The translations under genes and the position numbers were made by a program. 64,000 bases of DNA, from positions 1 to 64,000 of the forward strand of contig NZ_RQIT01000025.1 in NCBI RefSeq assembly GCF_003837805.1, written 5' to 3'. This stretch comes from Bradyrhizobium sp. RP6. Lineage in GTDB: Bacteria > Pseudomonadota > Alphaproteobacteria > Rhizobiales > Xanthobacteraceae. Under the pieces are notes generated by a model. The model was not told where the DNA came from, searched no databases, and saw nothing but the letters and a program-made list of their open reading frames with translations. Each line of letters starts with the position of its first letter. Positions within the stretch are counted from its first letter, which is position 1. Below are positions 49,673 through 57,811 of this stretch, one piece after another.

Positions 49673-49936
49673 TCACAGCGTCCAAACCGTATAGGCGACC
49701 TCAAAAAAGTGAAGCAGCGCAACGACCTGATCTAGCGAGGCATCGACCCATTCCGCCCAAGGCAGGTGGGAGAGGATCGGCAGCCCCGAGACGATCAGAA
49801 GGCAGACCGCGAGCAGGATACCGCCGTTGAAGAACGTGAAGCTCCTTTGCCGCAACCGGATTGTCAGCAATGCGAGTGCGGCGGAGGCCAAGGCCAGGAC
49901 AGCGAGGAGGTCCGCGGTGATCGAGGGCATGGGCAT
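49673..49936 (-). CDS. small hypothetical membrane protein, 87 residues
   Basis: A small membrane protein with two predicted helices (ADLLAVLALASAALALLTIR and FNGGILLAVCLLIVSGLPIL) and a terminal amphipathic stretch. The family is unknown to me. It lies between the carotenoid oxygenase gene and the IspZ-like gene on the same strand, with gaps on both sides. The 270-bp gap to 49402 shows no reliable gene. Confidence 0.55.
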   Translation of the reverse strand: MPMPSITADLLAVLALASAALALLTIRLRQRSFTFFNGGILLAVCLLIVSGLPILSHLPWAEWVDASLDQVVALLHFFEVAYTVWTL

Positions 49937-50010
49937 GGGACTTCTTTCGTAACCCTACATCCGTCGTGCTTCCGGGCATGCGACGTCGTCGCGCCCGGAA
50001 ATCACAAGCG

Positions 50011-51402
50011 CTACGCCGCGCCAACCCAATTGCCGTGAAAGCCATCGGGCACGCGGTGGCCGAGCTGCACGAGCGCGACCGGGCCGGCCTCGACATCGGT
50101 GGCGTTGAACACGGCGAGATCGCTGCGGTTCTCCCGCGCGCGCCAGACCACCGCCAGCAGCCAGCCGTCGCCCTCGGTCGCATCCTTCGACCGCTCGACG
50201 AAAACGGGCTCGGAGATGGTGTCGCCGGCCGGCAGCAGATAATGACCGGCCCGTCGGCCGTTGCCGTCGACATGGACGACGCCCGACAGCGCGCCGAACA
50301 TCGGCAGCTTCGGATTGGCGCAGGCGTACCAGCCGTGACGGCTCTTCATGCCCGCGCGACGATCGTCGATGCGCGGAAATTCGCCGGTGAGATCGTCGAG
50401 GTAAGTCTGCTGGAAGCGATCGGTATTGCCCGAGAGATCGAAGGTCCAGCGGCAGTGACGGGCGCGCGACTTCTCCGGATCGGTCGGCCGTCCGTCGGGA
50501 TGCGGAAACAGCGGAGCTTCCTCGAATTGCATGACGTCGGCCACGATGCGATCGCCGTCCTCCCACGCATTCATGACGTGGAAGACGTAGCAGGCCTCGG
50601 CCCGGAACCAGACGATGTCCTTGGCGGTGCCGCTGCGCTTCATCACGCCGACATAGGCGCCCTTGTCCGGCTCCCAGGCATAGGGCGGCCGTCCGCTCAT
50701 CGCGCGCTCCATGCTGCCCGTGATCGGGAGGATCGGAAACAGCACATGGTTTTCGGTGACGATGAAGTCGTGCACCATGCTGGCATAGGGCGCCTCGAAG
50801 CGCTCGAAGCGCGTCGCCTTGCCTGTTACGTCGATCGATCCGTAGGAGAGGGCCGGCGTCAACGGGCCCGCGGCGTTGTAGCCGAAGAACACCAGTTCGC
50901 CGGTGACGGGATCGACCTTCGGATGCGCGGTGAAGTTGCCGGCGACGCGGCCCTGATAGTTGTGATAGCCGCGCGTCGCCAGCGTGCCCGGCTCGATCTC
51001 CGTCGGCAGGTGCGCTTCTTCCAGCGCGAGCAGTTTGCCGGCATGGAAGATGATGTTGGTGTTGGCGACGCCGCCGTCGGTGAGGTTGGCCGGTGCATCC
51101 GGCAGCTTGCGGCCGAAGCCGCCAAACAGGGCCCGGCCGGCATCGTGCTCGGCGAGCCATTTCGGCGTGCGGACCCAACGGTTGCGATATCCGGCACGTC
51201 CGTTTTCGAGATGGAAGGCATGCAGCATGCCGTCGCCCACGAACCAGTGCGCGCCGGGCGATTCGAACTGCGGATTAGGGCCGTTGCGGTAGAGCGTGCC
51301 GTTCAGCTCGCGCGGCAATTCGCCGATGACCTTCAGGAAAGGCGCGTCGGCCTCGAACGGGATCGGTGCGATGTTGTCGTAGCGCTCGGCGACCTGCTGC
51401 AC
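50011..51402 (-). CDS. carotenoid oxygenase (RPE65 family)
   Basis: Iron(II)-dependent cleavage dioxygenase acting on carotenoids, stilbenes or related phenylpropenes. The 463-residue protein has GTLYRNGPNPQFESPGAHWF followed by VGDGMLHAFHLENG at the N-terminus. The four metal-ligand histidines are in TAHPKVDPVTGEL, VHDFIVTENHVLF, VFHVMNAWEDGDRI and DGFHGNWVG, the last near the C-terminus. The start is GTG at 51402 with AAGGAGGA upstream. It diverges from a TetR gene with duplicated palindromes in the gap, so a small effector probably induces it. Confidence 0.92.
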   Translation of the reverse strand: MQQVAERYDNIAPIPFEADAPFLKVIGELPRELNGTLYRNGPNPQFESPGAHWFVGDGMLHAFHLENGRAGYRNRWVRTPKWLAEHDAGRALFGGFGRKLPDAPANLTDGGVANTNIIFHAGKLLALEEAHLPTEIEPGTLATRGYHNYQGRVAGNFTAHPKVDPVTGELVFFGYNAAGPLTPALSYGSIDVTGKATRFERFEAPYASMVHDFIVTENHVLFPILPITGSMERAMSGRPPYAWEPDKGAYVGVMKRSGTAKDIVWFRAEACYVFHVMNAWEDGDRIVADVMQFEEAPLFPHPDGRPTDPEKSRARHCRWTFDLSGNTDRFQQTYLDDLTGEFPRIDDRRAGMKSRHGWYACANPKLPMFGALSGVVHVDGNGRRAGHYLLPAGDTISEPVFVERSKDATEGDGWLLAVVWRARENRSDLAVFNATDVEAGPVALVQLGHRVPDGFHGNWVGAA

Positions 51403-51416
51403 GGCGTGTCCTCCTT

Positions 51417-51501
51417 ATCTTTACATCGTCAAGATTAGGTAATGCTGGTTTTCGCTCCGGTCAAGCGAAATCTTTACACTGTCAATATTGCGTCATATAG
51501 C
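51417..51501 (+). promoter_or_regulatory. divergent TetR/carotenoid-oxygenase control region with two operators
   Basis: Two 19-bp imperfect palindromes, ATCTTTACATCGTCAAGAT (51417-51435) and ATCTTTACACTGTCAATAT (51470-51488), start 53 bp apart. The consensus is ATCTTKAC-N3-GTCAAKAT. The second overlaps a plus-strand promoter, TTTACA (51473-51478) and TATAGC (51496-51501) with a 17-bp spacer. The first lies close to the start of the oxygenase gene on the minus strand. The TetR product is the obvious candidate ligand. Confidence 0.6.
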
Positions 51502-51508
51502 TTGTCCC

Positions 51509-52231
51509 ATGGGCAAGAGCGAAACCGCGCCTAACCCGCGCACTCCGAAAAAAGCATCGTCGGCCGCGAAGGCGCAGGCGCGTCCCGCACGGCGCCGAAC
51601 GGCCACGAGGACCGAGACGCCCTATCATCACGGCGCCCTGCGCGAGGCGCTGCTCCAGGCCGCCGAACGGGTGCTCGAGCGCGACGGACTCGCCGGCCTG
51701 ACATTGCGCGCGGTGGCACGCGAGGCGGGCGTCTCGCATGCCGCGCCCACTCATCATTTCGGCGATCTCACGGGGCTTCTCAGCGAGCTCGCCGCCATCG
51801 GCTTCCGCCAGTTCAATGCCGCGATGGCGTCTGCCTGCGATGCCGCCACAACGCCGCTCGAACGCGCGCTGGCAAGGCCGAAAGCCTACATTGCCTATGC
51901 GCAGGCGCATCCCGGCATGTACGGCATCATGTTCCGCACCGAGCGGCTCGACTATTCGAGACCCTCGCTGCACGAGGCCGCCGAGGCCTCCTTCGCGGGG
52001 CTTGCCAATGCGATCGGCATGATGCGGCAGGAGCAGATCAGCGAAGACGCGCTGACGCTGAACCAGGGCGCGGCGATCGCGCGCGCCTGGTCGCTGGTGC
52101 ACGGCTTCACCATGCTGCTGCTGGATGGACGGCTCGAGGACATTCTCGAGCGAATGCCCGAGGGGACGACCGCGGAGCGGCTGCTCGAGGCGATGCTGAC
52201 GGCGCCTTTGGCCCCGAACATTCCCGTGTAG
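51509..52231 (+). CDS. TetR/AcrR-family transcriptional regulator
   Basis: A 240-residue TetR-type repressor. A basic, Ala/Pro-rich N-terminal arm of about 35 residues precedes the helix-turn-helix (YHHGALREALLQAAERVLER followed by DGLAGLTLRAVAREAGVSHA and APTHHFGDLTGLL). The C-terminal ligand domain resembles the WHG subgroup (RPKAYIAYAQAHPGMYGIMF). It probably represses the divergent carotenoid oxygenase gene and itself. The ATG at 51509 lies only about 8 bp past the -10 box, so its mRNA may be leaderless. Confidence 0.9.
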   Translation: MGKSETAPNPRTPKKASSAAKAQARPARRRTATRTETPYHHGALREALLQAAERVLERDGLAGLTLRAVAREAGVSHAAPTHHFGDLTGLLSELAAIGFRQFNAAMASACDAATTPLERALARPKAYIAYAQAHPGMYGIMFRTERLDYSRPSLHEAAEASFAGLANAIGMMRQEQISEDALTLNQGAAIARAWSLVHGFTMLLLDGRLEDILERMPEGTTAERLLEAMLTAPLAPNIPV

Positions 52232-52254
52232 CGGCTGTTTGCGCCCGCCAAGGC

Positions 52255-52860
52255 TTACCGCATCGTGGCCAGTTCGACGGCGCGGCCCGGCGCGCCGATG
52301 ATCTTGACCTTGTCCTTGCCGCACGTGAAACCGCGGGCGAAATCGTCCGCGGCCTTGCGCGCGAGCTCGTTGGCGTTCGGGTTGGCGATCGCGTCGACAT
52401 AGGCGACGTGGCAGGCCGGGCCCGGCGGCAGCCGGGTCACGACCAGCACGGCCTTGGTGTTCGGCCGTCCCTGCATGTCAGGATCGGTGTTGTCCGCGAT
52501 GTGCCAGCGCTGGATGATCGCAAATGGCTTTGCGCCGGCAGCGCGCCATTCGATGATGCTCTCCGATGAATTGAACGGCGCGAACCAGACGTTGGCTGCC
52601 GGTTCCTCCGCCGCTTGCTTGCGATTGCGGCCGACAGAGACGATCTCGCGCAGATCGTCCTCGGCGATCAGCACCACGAGCCCGTCCTTGCCCCGACATA
52701 GCCGCGTGGTGCTGCCGTCGAGGGCGCTGGGCTTGCCGATCTGACGGCAGTCCTTCGGCGCCGTCGAGGTGTAGGTGCTGCTCACGGATTGGGCGTCGGC
52801 GCAGCCGAGGCCGGCGCAGATCAGCAGCGCGGTGAGCGATGGGGCGGTCATACGGATCAT
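52255..52860 (-). CDS. secreted hypothetical protein, about 201 residues
   Basis: An exported protein with a signal peptide (TAPSLTALLICAGLGCADAQ), mature part with KDCRQIGKPSALDGSTTRLC and RGKDGLVVLIAEDDLREIVS. The four or more cysteines and WHIADNTDPDMQGRPNTKAV are seen, and a C-terminal GAPGRAVELATMR. No family is recognised. I place the start at 52860; the next in-frame ATG at 52851 is equally possible. It ends 24 bp from the TetR gene, tail to tail. Confidence 0.7.
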   Translation of the reverse strand: MIRMTAPSLTALLICAGLGCADAQSVSSTYTSTAPKDCRQIGKPSALDGSTTRLCRGKDGLVVLIAEDDLREIVSVGRNRKQAAEEPAANVWFAPFNSSESIIEWRAAGAKPFAIIQRWHIADNTDPDMQGRPNTKAVLVVTRLPPGPACHVAYVDAIANPNANELARKAADDFARGFTCGKDKVKIIGAPGRAVELATMR

Positions 52861-53025
52861 GATGACACTTCGAGGCAGCTGGAACTCCGTACCATCAGAC
52901 GTCTTGATTGTGGGCAAGGTTCAAACAGGGGCGGGATATACCTGACAGCGGCGCGGAATCGTTCTAGAAGAGCGGCTTCGCTTTAGGCCGATCCGGCCTC
53001 GTTCGCGTTCCTCGTTTCCTTGATC

Positions 53026-53592
53026 ATGCCAGCCACATCCTCGAACAAACCCTATCGCGTCGGCCGTTCCAAGACCGGACTCGGCCTCTTCGCCACCAAA
53101 CCGATCAAGAAGGGTACCCGGATCATCCGCTATTTCGGACCGATCCTGGATTCCAGGATCCCCGAGCATGACGAGATCGAGAACAAATATCTGTTCGAAC
53201 TCAACGGGCGCTGGACCATCGACGGCTCGGTGCGCAAGAACCTCGCCCGCTATATCAACCATTCCTGCCGGCCCAACGCCGAATCCGACGTCCGGCCGCG
53301 CGAGCGCAAGGTCTATATCCGTGCCATCAAGAACATCGAGCCGGGTGACGAGATCAACTACGATTACGGCACCGACTATTTCAAAGCCTATCTGAAGCCG
53401 ATCGGCTGCAAGTGCGACTCCTGTGAGAGGAAGCGCAAGAAGCTGCGCGCCGAGGCGCGGGCCGAACGCGCCAAGGTGAAGGCGCGGGCCGAGCGCAAGG
53501 CCAAGAAAGCGGATGCGAAGAGCGCGACGGCGAAAAAGAAGAAGCTGAACGGCAAGCACTTCGCCGGCAAGGTCGGTCGCGAAAGGGCATAA
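53026..53592 (+). CDS. SET-domain protein methyltransferase with lysine-rich tail
   Basis: A 188-residue bacterial SET-domain protein, a lysine methyltransferase fold. Residues about 10-125 form the SET domain: KTGLGLFATKPIKKGTRIIR, RYINHSCRPNAESDVRPRER (the NHSC motif), and EPGDEINYDYG (the catalytic-tyrosine motif). A zinc-binding post-SET-like CKCDSC follows. The last 60 residues are Lys/Arg/Ala-rich (AEARAERAKVKARAERKAKK), similar to H1-like DNA-binding tails. I start at the ATG at 53026. Targets unknown; the tail could bind DNA or be a substrate. Confidence 0.9.
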   Translation: MPATSSNKPYRVGRSKTGLGLFATKPIKKGTRIIRYFGPILDSRIPEHDEIENKYLFELNGRWTIDGSVRKNLARYINHSCRPNAESDVRPRERKVYIRAIKNIEPGDEINYDYGTDYFKAYLKPIGCKCDSCERKRKKLRAEARAERAKVKARAERKAKKADAKSATAKKKKLNGKHFAGKVGRERA

Positions 53593-53686
53593 CACGCCCA
53601 AGCTTCCTGCTCAGGTGTCACGGAGCCGGGACCGAACCATCGTGCACGCCGCAGCTTGTCCGCATAGGTTGATTGTCTGAATGTTG

Positions 53687-53713
53687 TCGTCGCCCGGCCG
53701 AGCCGGGCGACGA
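53687..53713. terminator. perfect hairpin between convergent genes
   Basis: A 12-bp perfect stem TCGTCGCCCGGC / GCCGGGCGACGA encloses a CGA loop, between the SET-domain gene and the convergent membrane-protein gene. There is no clear T-run on either strand, so termination would rely on the stem or on Rho. Confidence 0.5.
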
Positions 53714-53729
53714 TGTACGTGGTGCGGCC

Positions 53730-54128
53730 TCACGCTGCCACCACGCTCGCGCTCTTCCGCAATCCCACATATTGCAGCTCGGCGAACACGCCGGTGGCGA
53801 TCGCTTGCGCGACGACCATGAGTTCGCCGGCGAGGTTCGGCGACACCGCACCCGAGAGCAGCAGCGCGATGCTGCCGACGGTCCAGGCCGCATTGCCGAT
53901 CACGACCAGCAGGACGAGCGGTTTCGCCATCGTTGCCCGCGAAGCGAGCCAGCCGACCAGGGCGGTGTAGGCGATCAGGAACAGGCCGGTCTCGCGCAGC
54001 AATGCGTCGGGCAGGTTGAACAGCGCTGCGAACGCGCTCGCGCCGATGGTGAAGCCGAGTGCGGCGACGCCGCTGAAGACGGCGTCGGCGAAGAGGGCGC
54101 GGCGCAGGAAGGTGGATGCATCGATCAT
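53730..54128 (-). CDS. hypothetical membrane protein, 132 residues
   Basis: Four predicted membrane helices: AVFSGVAALGFTIGASAFAA, ETGLFLIAYTALVGWLASRA, PLVLLVVIGNAAWTVGSIAL and ELMVVAQAIATGVFAELQYV. The whole protein is membrane. Similar four-helix proteins are widespread with no known role. AAGGAG lies 8 bases before the ATG. It follows another small membrane-associated gene in what looks like a two-gene operon, divergent from an XRE regulator. Confidence 0.75.
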   Translation of the reverse strand: MIDASTFLRRALFADAVFSGVAALGFTIGASAFAALFNLPDALLRETGLFLIAYTALVGWLASRATMAKPLVLLVVIGNAAWTVGSIALLLSGAVSPNLAGELMVVAQAIATGVFAELQYVGLRKSASVVAA

Positions 54129-54161
54129 CTCAGGTCTCCTTGGTTGGACCGGGGTGGAACT

Positions 54162-54392
54162 TTAGCGCCGACCGCGCCACCAGGCGCGGAGCAGACGGGC
54201 GAGACGGAACGGGCAGAGGCTCCTGCCGACGCCGTGCTCGAAGGCGATGACCCGGGCGACGACATAGTCGCCGGTCGAATGCACCAGCGGCTCCGGCATG
54301 TTGAGGCTGCGCGCCAGCATCCGGGTCGCGAATGCCATGGCCCATGGCAGGACGTGGTCTGCAACGGTCCGGTAGAGCAGCAGTGCGATCAT
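54162..54392 (-). CDS. small hypothetical protein, 76 residues
   Basis: A small protein beginning MIALLLYRTVADHVLPWAMA, with a hydrophobic N-terminal half and a basic C-terminus (RLARLLRAWWRGRR). AGGAG lies 6 bases before the ATG at 54392; a second ATG two codons earlier overlaps that site. I do not recognise it. It is probably co-transcribed with the 132-residue membrane protein 33 bp downstream. The open frame further upstream is the shadow of the XRE gene on the other strand. Confidence 0.6.
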   Translation of the reverse strand: MIALLLYRTVADHVLPWAMAFATRMLARSLNMPEPLVHSTGDYVVARVIAFEHGVGRSLCPFRLARLLRAWWRGRR

Positions 54393-54492
54393 GGTCATCT
54401 CCTGTTGCGAGCAAGATGCGCGCGGCCGCGCCCCAATTCGATTACCTCGCGGGTAATGGAAGGGCCGAAATCCGCATGCTAGGTTTTCGGCC

Positions 54493-55314
54493 ATGAACGC
54501 ACATGCTTCCACGGCACGTACCGAACGCAGCCAGCCGGTCCATATCGGCGACCATTTGCGTGAATGGCGGCAGCGCCGCCGCATGAGCCAGCTCGATCTC
54601 GCGGGCGAAGCCGAGATCTCGGCGCGGCATCTGAGCTTCGTCGAGACCGGCCGTGCGGCGCCTTCGCGCGACATGGTGCTGAGGCTCGCCGAGCGCCTCG
54701 ACGTGCCCTTGCGCGAACGCAACGTGTTGCTGGTTGCCGCCGGTTTCGCGCCGGCGTTCCCGCAGCGCCCGCTGGAGGATCCTGCCTTGAAATCAGCCCG
54801 CCGGGCGATCGACCTCGTCCTTAAGGCGCATGAACCCAATCCGGCGCTTGCGGTCGACAGGCACTGGAACCTGGTCTCCGCCAACCGCATGGTGGCGCCG
54901 CTGCTCGATGGCATCCCTCAGCATCTGCTCGGCCAGCCCGTCAACGTGTTGCGGCTCGCCTTCCATCCCGAGGCGCTGGCGCCGCGCACCGTCAATCTCG
55001 CGGAATGGTGCGGGCACCTGCTGGAGCGGCTGCACCGGCAATGCGAGGCGACGGCCGATCCCGAATTGATCAAGCTCTATGGCGATCTCAAGAGCTACCC
55101 GATCCCGGCGCGCGCAGGGCGGCTGTCGAGTGACAACGTCGCCATCCCCTTCAAGCTGCGCCATGAGGGTGAGATCCTGAGCTTCTTCTCCACCACCATG
55201 GTGTTCGGTACGCCCGTCGATATCACCCTGTCGGAGCTGGCGCTGGAGACCTTCTTCCCGGCGGACGAGCGCACCGCCGAACGGCTCAGGCAGATGTCGG
55301 CCGGTCTGCCGTAG
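54493..55314 (+). CDS. XRE-family regulator with MmyB-like ligand domain (first of pair)
   Basis: A 273-residue transcriptional regulator. The N-terminal helix-turn-helix is LREWRQRRRMSQLDLAGEAE with ISARHLSFVETGRAAPSRDM. The C-terminal domain has the MmyB-type PAS-like fold: PALAVDRHWNLVSANRMVAP and NVLRLAFHPEALAPRTVNLA, then FFSTTMVFGTPVDITLSELA and LETFFPAD. Members bind fatty acids or similar effectors. It diverges from the small membrane-protein operon and precedes a paralogue by 41 bp. Confidence 0.88.
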   Translation: MNAHASTARTERSQPVHIGDHLREWRQRRRMSQLDLAGEAEISARHLSFVETGRAAPSRDMVLRLAERLDVPLRERNVLLVAAGFAPAFPQRPLEDPALKSARRAIDLVLKAHEPNPALAVDRHWNLVSANRMVAPLLDGIPQHLLGQPVNVLRLAFHPEALAPRTVNLAEWCGHLLERLHRQCEATADPELIKLYGDLKSYPIPARAGRLSSDNVAIPFKLRHEGEILSFFSTTMVFGTPVDITLSELALETFFPADERTAERLRQMSAGLP

Positions 55315-55355
55315 CGGCGTTTACAGACAGCCGCAGCCCCCGCATAATCCCTGGA

Positions 55356-56180
55356 ATGGACACACGCGCGTTCCGGCGACTGCGGCCGGCCAACCCTGTC
55401 GGCGACCTGCTGCGCGGCTGGCGCACCCGCCGCGCGTGGAGCCAGGCCGAGCTGGCGTTCGAGGCCGGCATCTCCATCAAGCATCTGAGCTATGTCGAGA
55501 CCGGCAAGGCGGCCGCAAGCCGCGACATCCTGCTGCAACTCGCATCCGCGCTCGATCTGTCGCTGCGCGACCGCAACGCGCTGCTCGAGGCCGGCGGCTT
55601 TGCGCGGCAATATGGCGAGCGCGATCTGTCGGCGCTGGAGCTTGGCGAGGCGCGGCGTGCCATCGATCTTCTGCTTCTCCGTCACGAGCCGTTCCCGGCG
55701 ATCGTCACCGACCGGCGCTGGAACGTGATGCAGGCCAATCGCGCCGCCTCGCGCCTGATGACCATGCTGCTTGGCCCTACGCGCATGCAGCGGCCGCTCA
55801 ACCACATGCGCATGTTCCTCGCTCCCGAGGAGCTCAAGCCGTTCGTCGAGAACTGGCCGATTGTTGCAGCCGCGCTGCTGGCGCGGGCGCGGCATGAGGC
55901 AATGGCCGCGCCCCTCGATGAAGCCCTGCAATCGACCTGGCGCGAATTGATGCGCTTGCCGGAGCTTCCGGCGACGGCGATCGAGGACAATGCCGTGCCG
56001 GGGCCGCTGTGCGAGGTGCGGCTGCGCAAGGGCGATGTCGGCATCGGCCTGATCGGTGCGGTGCTGACGCTCGGCACGCCGCAGGACGTGACGCTGCAGG
56101 AGCTCCGCGTCGAGATGTTCATGCCTGTTGATGCCGCGTCCGAGGCCGCCCTGGTCGCGCTTGCTGCTCAGGACGCCTGA
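55356..56180 (+). CDS. XRE-family regulator with MmyB-like ligand domain (second of pair)
   Basis: A paralogue of the preceding gene, 274 residues. The helix-turn-helix is LRGWRTRRAWSQAELAFEAG with ISIKHLSYVETGKAAASRDI. The effector domain contains PFPAIVTDRRWNVMQANRAA and NHMRMFLAPEELKPFVENWP, ending GAVLTLGTPQDVTLQELRVE and MFMPVD. The two proteins share organisation and several identical blocks, pointing to a local duplication. Its stop overlaps the convergent thioesterase gene by 13 bp. Confidence 0.87.
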   Translation: MDTRAFRRLRPANPVGDLLRGWRTRRAWSQAELAFEAGISIKHLSYVETGKAAASRDILLQLASALDLSLRDRNALLEAGGFARQYGERDLSALELGEARRAIDLLLLRHEPFPAIVTDRRWNVMQANRAASRLMTMLLGPTRMQRPLNHMRMFLAPEELKPFVENWPIVAAALLARARHEAMAAPLDEALQSTWRELMRLPELPATAIEDNAVPGPLCEVRLRKGDVGIGLIGAVLTLGTPQDVTLQELRVEMFMPVDAASEAALVALAAQDA

Positions 56181-56968
56181 GCCTGCACGGCCTCGCGCCG
56201 CTCGAAGCTCATCGCCTGCATCACCTCCGCGAACGGACCGTTGCGATCACTCAGTGTCGCCGTGGTGAGGCCCGCGCCATTGGCGCCGACGCGCGTGGCG
56301 GCGCGGATCAGGATCCATTCGCCCTCGGGCGGACGGAAGAGGTAGAGGCTGATCTCCGGGTTGATGAAGGTCCAGCTGCGCATGTCGACGATCTGCGCGA
56401 CGCCGCTGGAGAAGTCGGCCGCCTGCACCGCCTGGAGCAGCGGCGTGTTCGGCTCGCCCTCGACCAGCGGCGCATCGAGCCGCATCCAGGCTGCCGCCGG
56501 GCCCGGCTTCTCAAGCGCACCTTCGATGAGGCGCACCGACACGTTCTGGAAATAGCGGCTCCATTTCTGCGCGAAGGCCGGCGGCGGGGCGCCCGCTTCA
56601 GGACCCCTGTCGAGGGTCACGGGCCTCGCGAAAGGATCGACGGGCGACTCCCCGCTCGGCGCCGTCAGCAGCGCCGTGCAGCGGCCGATCTCGGCCTCGC
56701 CGTCCATCAGCCGCACCTGCAAGGTCTTGGCCTTGCGACCGTCGCGAAGCAGCTCGCTAATGGTCCCGAACAGGCGCAGGCCCGCCGGCCGCCAGAGATC
56801 GAAGGTCAGGCGCCGCACCGCAAAGCCGGATTTGGCGGCGAGGCGCTCGACCTCGCGGGTCATCAGTGCGGTGGTGGCGCTTCCCTGCAGCATGTCCGGC
56901 GACCACGGCCCGCCGGCATGCTCGGTGGCCCGGAACAGATCGCCTTTCGGCTTGAAAATGGCGGTCAT
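56168..56968 (-). CDS. acyl-CoA thioesterase family protein
   Basis: A 266-residue double hot-dog protein. The N-terminal half reads ATEHAGGPWSPDMLQGSATT followed by ALMTREVERLAAK and VRRLTFDLWRPAGLRLFGTI, a thioesterase-like (TesB/4HBT_3) pattern. The second half has DAPLVEGEPNTPLLQAVQAA followed by DFSSGVAQIVDMRSWTFINP and GEWILIRAATRVGANGAGLT. It hydrolyses acyl-CoA esters by family; substrate unknown. It is convergent with, and overlaps the end of, the second XRE gene. Confidence 0.85.
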   Translation of the reverse strand: MTAIFKPKGDLFRATEHAGGPWSPDMLQGSATTALMTREVERLAAKSGFAVRRLTFDLWRPAGLRLFGTISELLRDGRKAKTLQVRLMDGEAEIGRCTALLTAPSGESPVDPFARPVTLDRGPEAGAPPPAFAQKWSRYFQNVSVRLIEGALEKPGPAAAWMRLDAPLVEGEPNTPLLQAVQAADFSSGVAQIVDMRSWTFINPEISLYLFRPPEGEWILIRAATRVGANGAGLTTATLSDRNGPFAEVMQAMSFERREAVQAQAS

Positions 56969-57139
56969 CGCGGTCTCCCGTTTGGGCTTGATCGTGGCCG
57001 CAACTATTGGGGCGGGGAGATCCGGTCACAATAACCGCAGAGGTGAAGTCGTGAGCCATGCGGGACGGGTGCCTTGCGCCGCCCCCGGTTCGGCCTATGT
57101 TCGGGCGGACCCTCGAAGTGCCCGAAGGAGGCGCCTGAC

Positions 57140-57805
57140 ATGAGCACGGTGAAACCGCTCCAGATCGACGTCGTCTCCGATGTGGTGTGCCCCTGGTGCT
57201 ATATCGGCAAGCACCGCATCGAGAGCGCGCTGGCGCTGGTGCCCGACGTTCCCGTCAAGCTCAACTTCCGTCCCTTCTTCCTCAATCCCTGGGTGCCGCG
57301 CGAGGGCATCAGCCGCGAGGCCTATCTCACCCAGAAGTTCGGCTCGGTCGAGGCGTACAAGGGTATTGCCGGTCGCGTCGTCGCGGCCGCGAGCGAGGAG
57401 GGGCTCGTGTACAAGCCCGAGTTGGTGGCGCGCCAGCCCAACACGACCGACTGCCACCGCCTGATCCTGTGGGCGGACGCGATCGGCAAGGCGCCCGAGA
57501 TGAAGCAGCGCCTGATGGAGCTGTACTTCCGCGACGGCGGCGATCTCACCGATGTGAACGTGCTGGTGCAGGCGGCCGCCGACATCGGCCTCGACGCCGA
57601 CGACGTGCGCAAGCGCCTTGCCACCGACGAGGACGTCGCGCGCGTCTCGGCGGACGCGCAGGAAGCCGCCGACAAGGGCATCTCCGGCGTGCCGACCTAT
57701 GTCTTCGCGCAAAAATACGCCGTCTCCGGCGCGCAGGATCCGAACCTGCTCGCCCGCGCCATCCGCCAGGTCTCGGTGGAGATCAATGCGCAGGCGGCGG
57801 AGTAG
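57140..57805 (+). CDS. DsbA-family oxidoreductase (FrnE-like)
   Basis: A 221-residue cytoplasmic thioredoxin-fold protein with an active-site CPWC in DVVSDVVCPWCYIGKHRIES. Conserved elements are LNFRPFFLNPWVPREGISRE, QPNTTDCHRLILWADAIGKA and GISGVPTYVFAQKYAVSGAQ (cis-Pro in GVPT). The order matches FrnE/2-hydroxychromene-2-carboxylate isomerase-like DsbA relatives. There is no signal peptide. AAGGAGG precedes the ATG at 57140. It is convergent with the next gene, stops 6 bp apart. Confidence 0.9.
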   Translation: MSTVKPLQIDVVSDVVCPWCYIGKHRIESALALVPDVPVKLNFRPFFLNPWVPREGISREAYLTQKFGSVEAYKGIAGRVVAAASEEGLVYKPELVARQPNTTDCHRLILWADAIGKAPEMKQRLMELYFRDGGDLTDVNVLVQAAADIGLDADDVRKRLATDEDVARVSADAQEAADKGISGVPTYVFAQKYAVSGAQDPNLLARAIRQVSVEINAQAAE

Positions 57806-57811
57806 CGTCGC

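Noticed and set aside
49414..49722. A 102-codon minus-strand frame between the IspZ-like and small membrane genes
   Set aside because: No ribosome site, overlaps the neighbouring small membrane gene, and no protein-like pattern; left unannotated.
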